DNA from: Dipetalonema caudispina
Lineage: Eukaryota > Nematoda > Chromadorea > Rhabditida > Onchocercidae
Direction of reading: 5' to 3'
NCBI GenBank assembly: GCA_013365325.1
Contig: JABVXV010000053.1
Span: forward strand, 1-64,000
DNA length: 64,000 nucleotides
The translations under genes were made by a program, and so were the position numbers. Below, one piece after another: positions 62,910 through 64,000 of the stretch. The notes under the pieces were generated by a model. That model searched no databases and was not told where the DNA came from. It saw nothing but the letters and a program-made list of their open reading frames with translations. Position 1 is the stretch's first letter; each line of letters begins with the position of its first letter.

Positions 62910-64000
62910 CATGTCACCTGGGACGTCGTGTATCTCTTCCTTTAATAATCAGTTCTTAAATCCATACATTTTTGCTTGATACCGATTACTATTTAATAAA
63001 TTATAGCATAGTTAGAATTGAACAACTTCATTTCAAGTTTAGTTGCACTATTTTTATGTTTCAAAGCAGTAGAAAAATTTTTTTTTGCACAAAGTGATAG
63101 AGTGGTTCTTAGCGAAAGCGGTACGAGAGATGTGAGAAATTTGTAGAGGTGAGTTAAGAAATTAGGATATTTTGGAATTTTTGAACTTCAATTTTGCAGT
63201 TTCTATTCATACCGATTGTGTTTGTACGGTGCAAAGGTTGAGAGATTTGCGATTGATGAAATTTAAGTTCCTGATTGTAGGTTTTGAGGCTTATGCATCG
63301 GTTGTATGCTTTTTTAGATAATGTAGTACTTCGATTGTCAACTCATTTTGTTGTAAAAGTGGAATGTCTCGCGTTATTGAACTCTTGAAATTGTTTTAAT
63401 CAAAAAATAAATATTTTTGAAAGAGAAAGAAGCGAATTCACATTATTAATCAGTTTCTCATTTTGCGGGACCAAAATTTTTGTGCATGCATATGGCACGC
63501 TGTGCCAACTATCGTATGTATAAAGCGGTCAGGTCGTGCCTTTAGGTGTGTGATTCTGTAAACGATGACAAACAAAAAAATGTCGCAGGAGAACTACGGT
63601 GAAACTCAGGTTGAGAAGTTCGCAGTTCGTTGGAGTATATACTGCCAAACTTCTCTTGGCGATGCCCACTAGTTCCGTAATTAAAATAACTAGTTAGATT
63701 CAAATTCTAAAATTAAGATACTAAGTCAGAAATTTATATGAGCATGTAAAGAAAAGTCACAACTGAAATCAATATGAGAAACATATATAATCAGTTAAGC
63801 AATCCCAAAGTCCTGCTTATTCTTTGATTTTTAAATTAGTTCTTCAGCTCATTATCAGTGTTGCCATTTCTTGAAATCTGTTTTGTTACTCTCTTTTTGT
63901 CCTTGAGCAGAAGATACAAAAGGGATCACATGATACAATTAAAAGACTTAGATTTATGATGACGAACAATAGTTTGAATATATCCGTGTAATATCGTATA
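62910..64000. other. Right-hand flank
   Basis: The SET gene 3' UTR and AT-rich intergenic DNA. An AATAAA at 62995-63000 fits a poly(A) signal. An imperfect hairpin lies at 63595-63679. No coding exon is visible. Confidence 0.6.
62995..63000 (+). terminator. Candidate SET gene poly(A) signal
   Basis: Canonical AATAAA 86 bases past the stop on the coding strand. Confidence 0.6.

Noticed and set aside
1..64000. Transposons, endosymbiont (Wolbachia) insertions, viral remnants, tRNA or rRNA genes
   Set aside because: I saw no transposase, reverse transcriptase, bacterial-type gene block, cloverleaf with an anticodon arm, or rRNA sequence. A search with tRNAscan-SE and repeat libraries would settle this.

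Overview
This window is AT-rich, intron-rich animal DNA with about ten protein-coding genes on both strands. Introns are short to medium with strict tttcag-type acceptors. The best protein matches, and the neighbour pairs, point to a nematode. The long introns, loose intergenic spaces and a CED-2/CRK next to a small SET gene suggest a parasitic spirurid/filarial-type worm rather than Caenorhabditis, but the species is an inference. I see no bacterial genes, viral genes, intact transposons, rRNA, tRNA or CRISPR.

Layout, left to right: (1) 1-5869, a gene-poor upstream region with low-complexity DNA, a perfect 15-bp hairpin, a pentanucleotide repeat and a strong G-quadruplex motif. (2) 5870-13373 (+), a FOXP-family forkhead transcription factor, 5' end unresolved, with a 4.8-kb intron. 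(3) 15985-17428 (+), RAB28 GTPase. (4) 20077-23451 (+), a CTTNBP2/CTTNBP2NL-like coiled-coil protein. (5) 24013-27039 (-), ZC3HC1/NIPA, divergent from (6) 27314-28300 (+), mitochondrial ribosomal protein MRPS24 (uS3m). (7) 29575-35418 (-), CNOT4, the RING-RRM E3 ligase of CCR4-NOT, divergent from (8) 36337-43784 (+), exportin-T (XPOT). (9) 44040-46095 (-), an LSM11 homologue, the U7 snRNP Sm-like protein. (10) 48094-55731 (-), a GLTSCR1/BICRA-like SWI/SNF (ncBAF) subunit. (11) 59476-61380 (-), CED-2/CRK adaptor, divergent by only 156 bp from (12) 61537-62909 (+), a compact SUV39/SETMAR-type SET methyltransferase.

The genes do not form one pathway. They are a typical mix: RNA metabolism (CNOT4, XPOT, LSM11), chromatin and transcription (FOXP, BICRA-like, SET), trafficking and signalling (RAB28, CED-2, CTTNBP2-like), mitochondrial translation (MRPS24) and a nuclear-pore-basket-type protein (ZC3HC1). 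Gene pairs are mostly divergent or convergent, so I see no operon.

I did not find an undescribed system. The observation most worth pursuing is the clear LSM11 gene, because C. elegans is reported to lack the U7 snRNP. Others are a 28-bp tandem duplication that copies a 3' splice site in ZC3HC1, two frame-supported GC-AG introns, a polyQ tract placed directly before the forkhead domain, and gene adjacency apparently shared with C. elegans. Exon limits come from reading frame and splice consensus only; no transcript or database was available.
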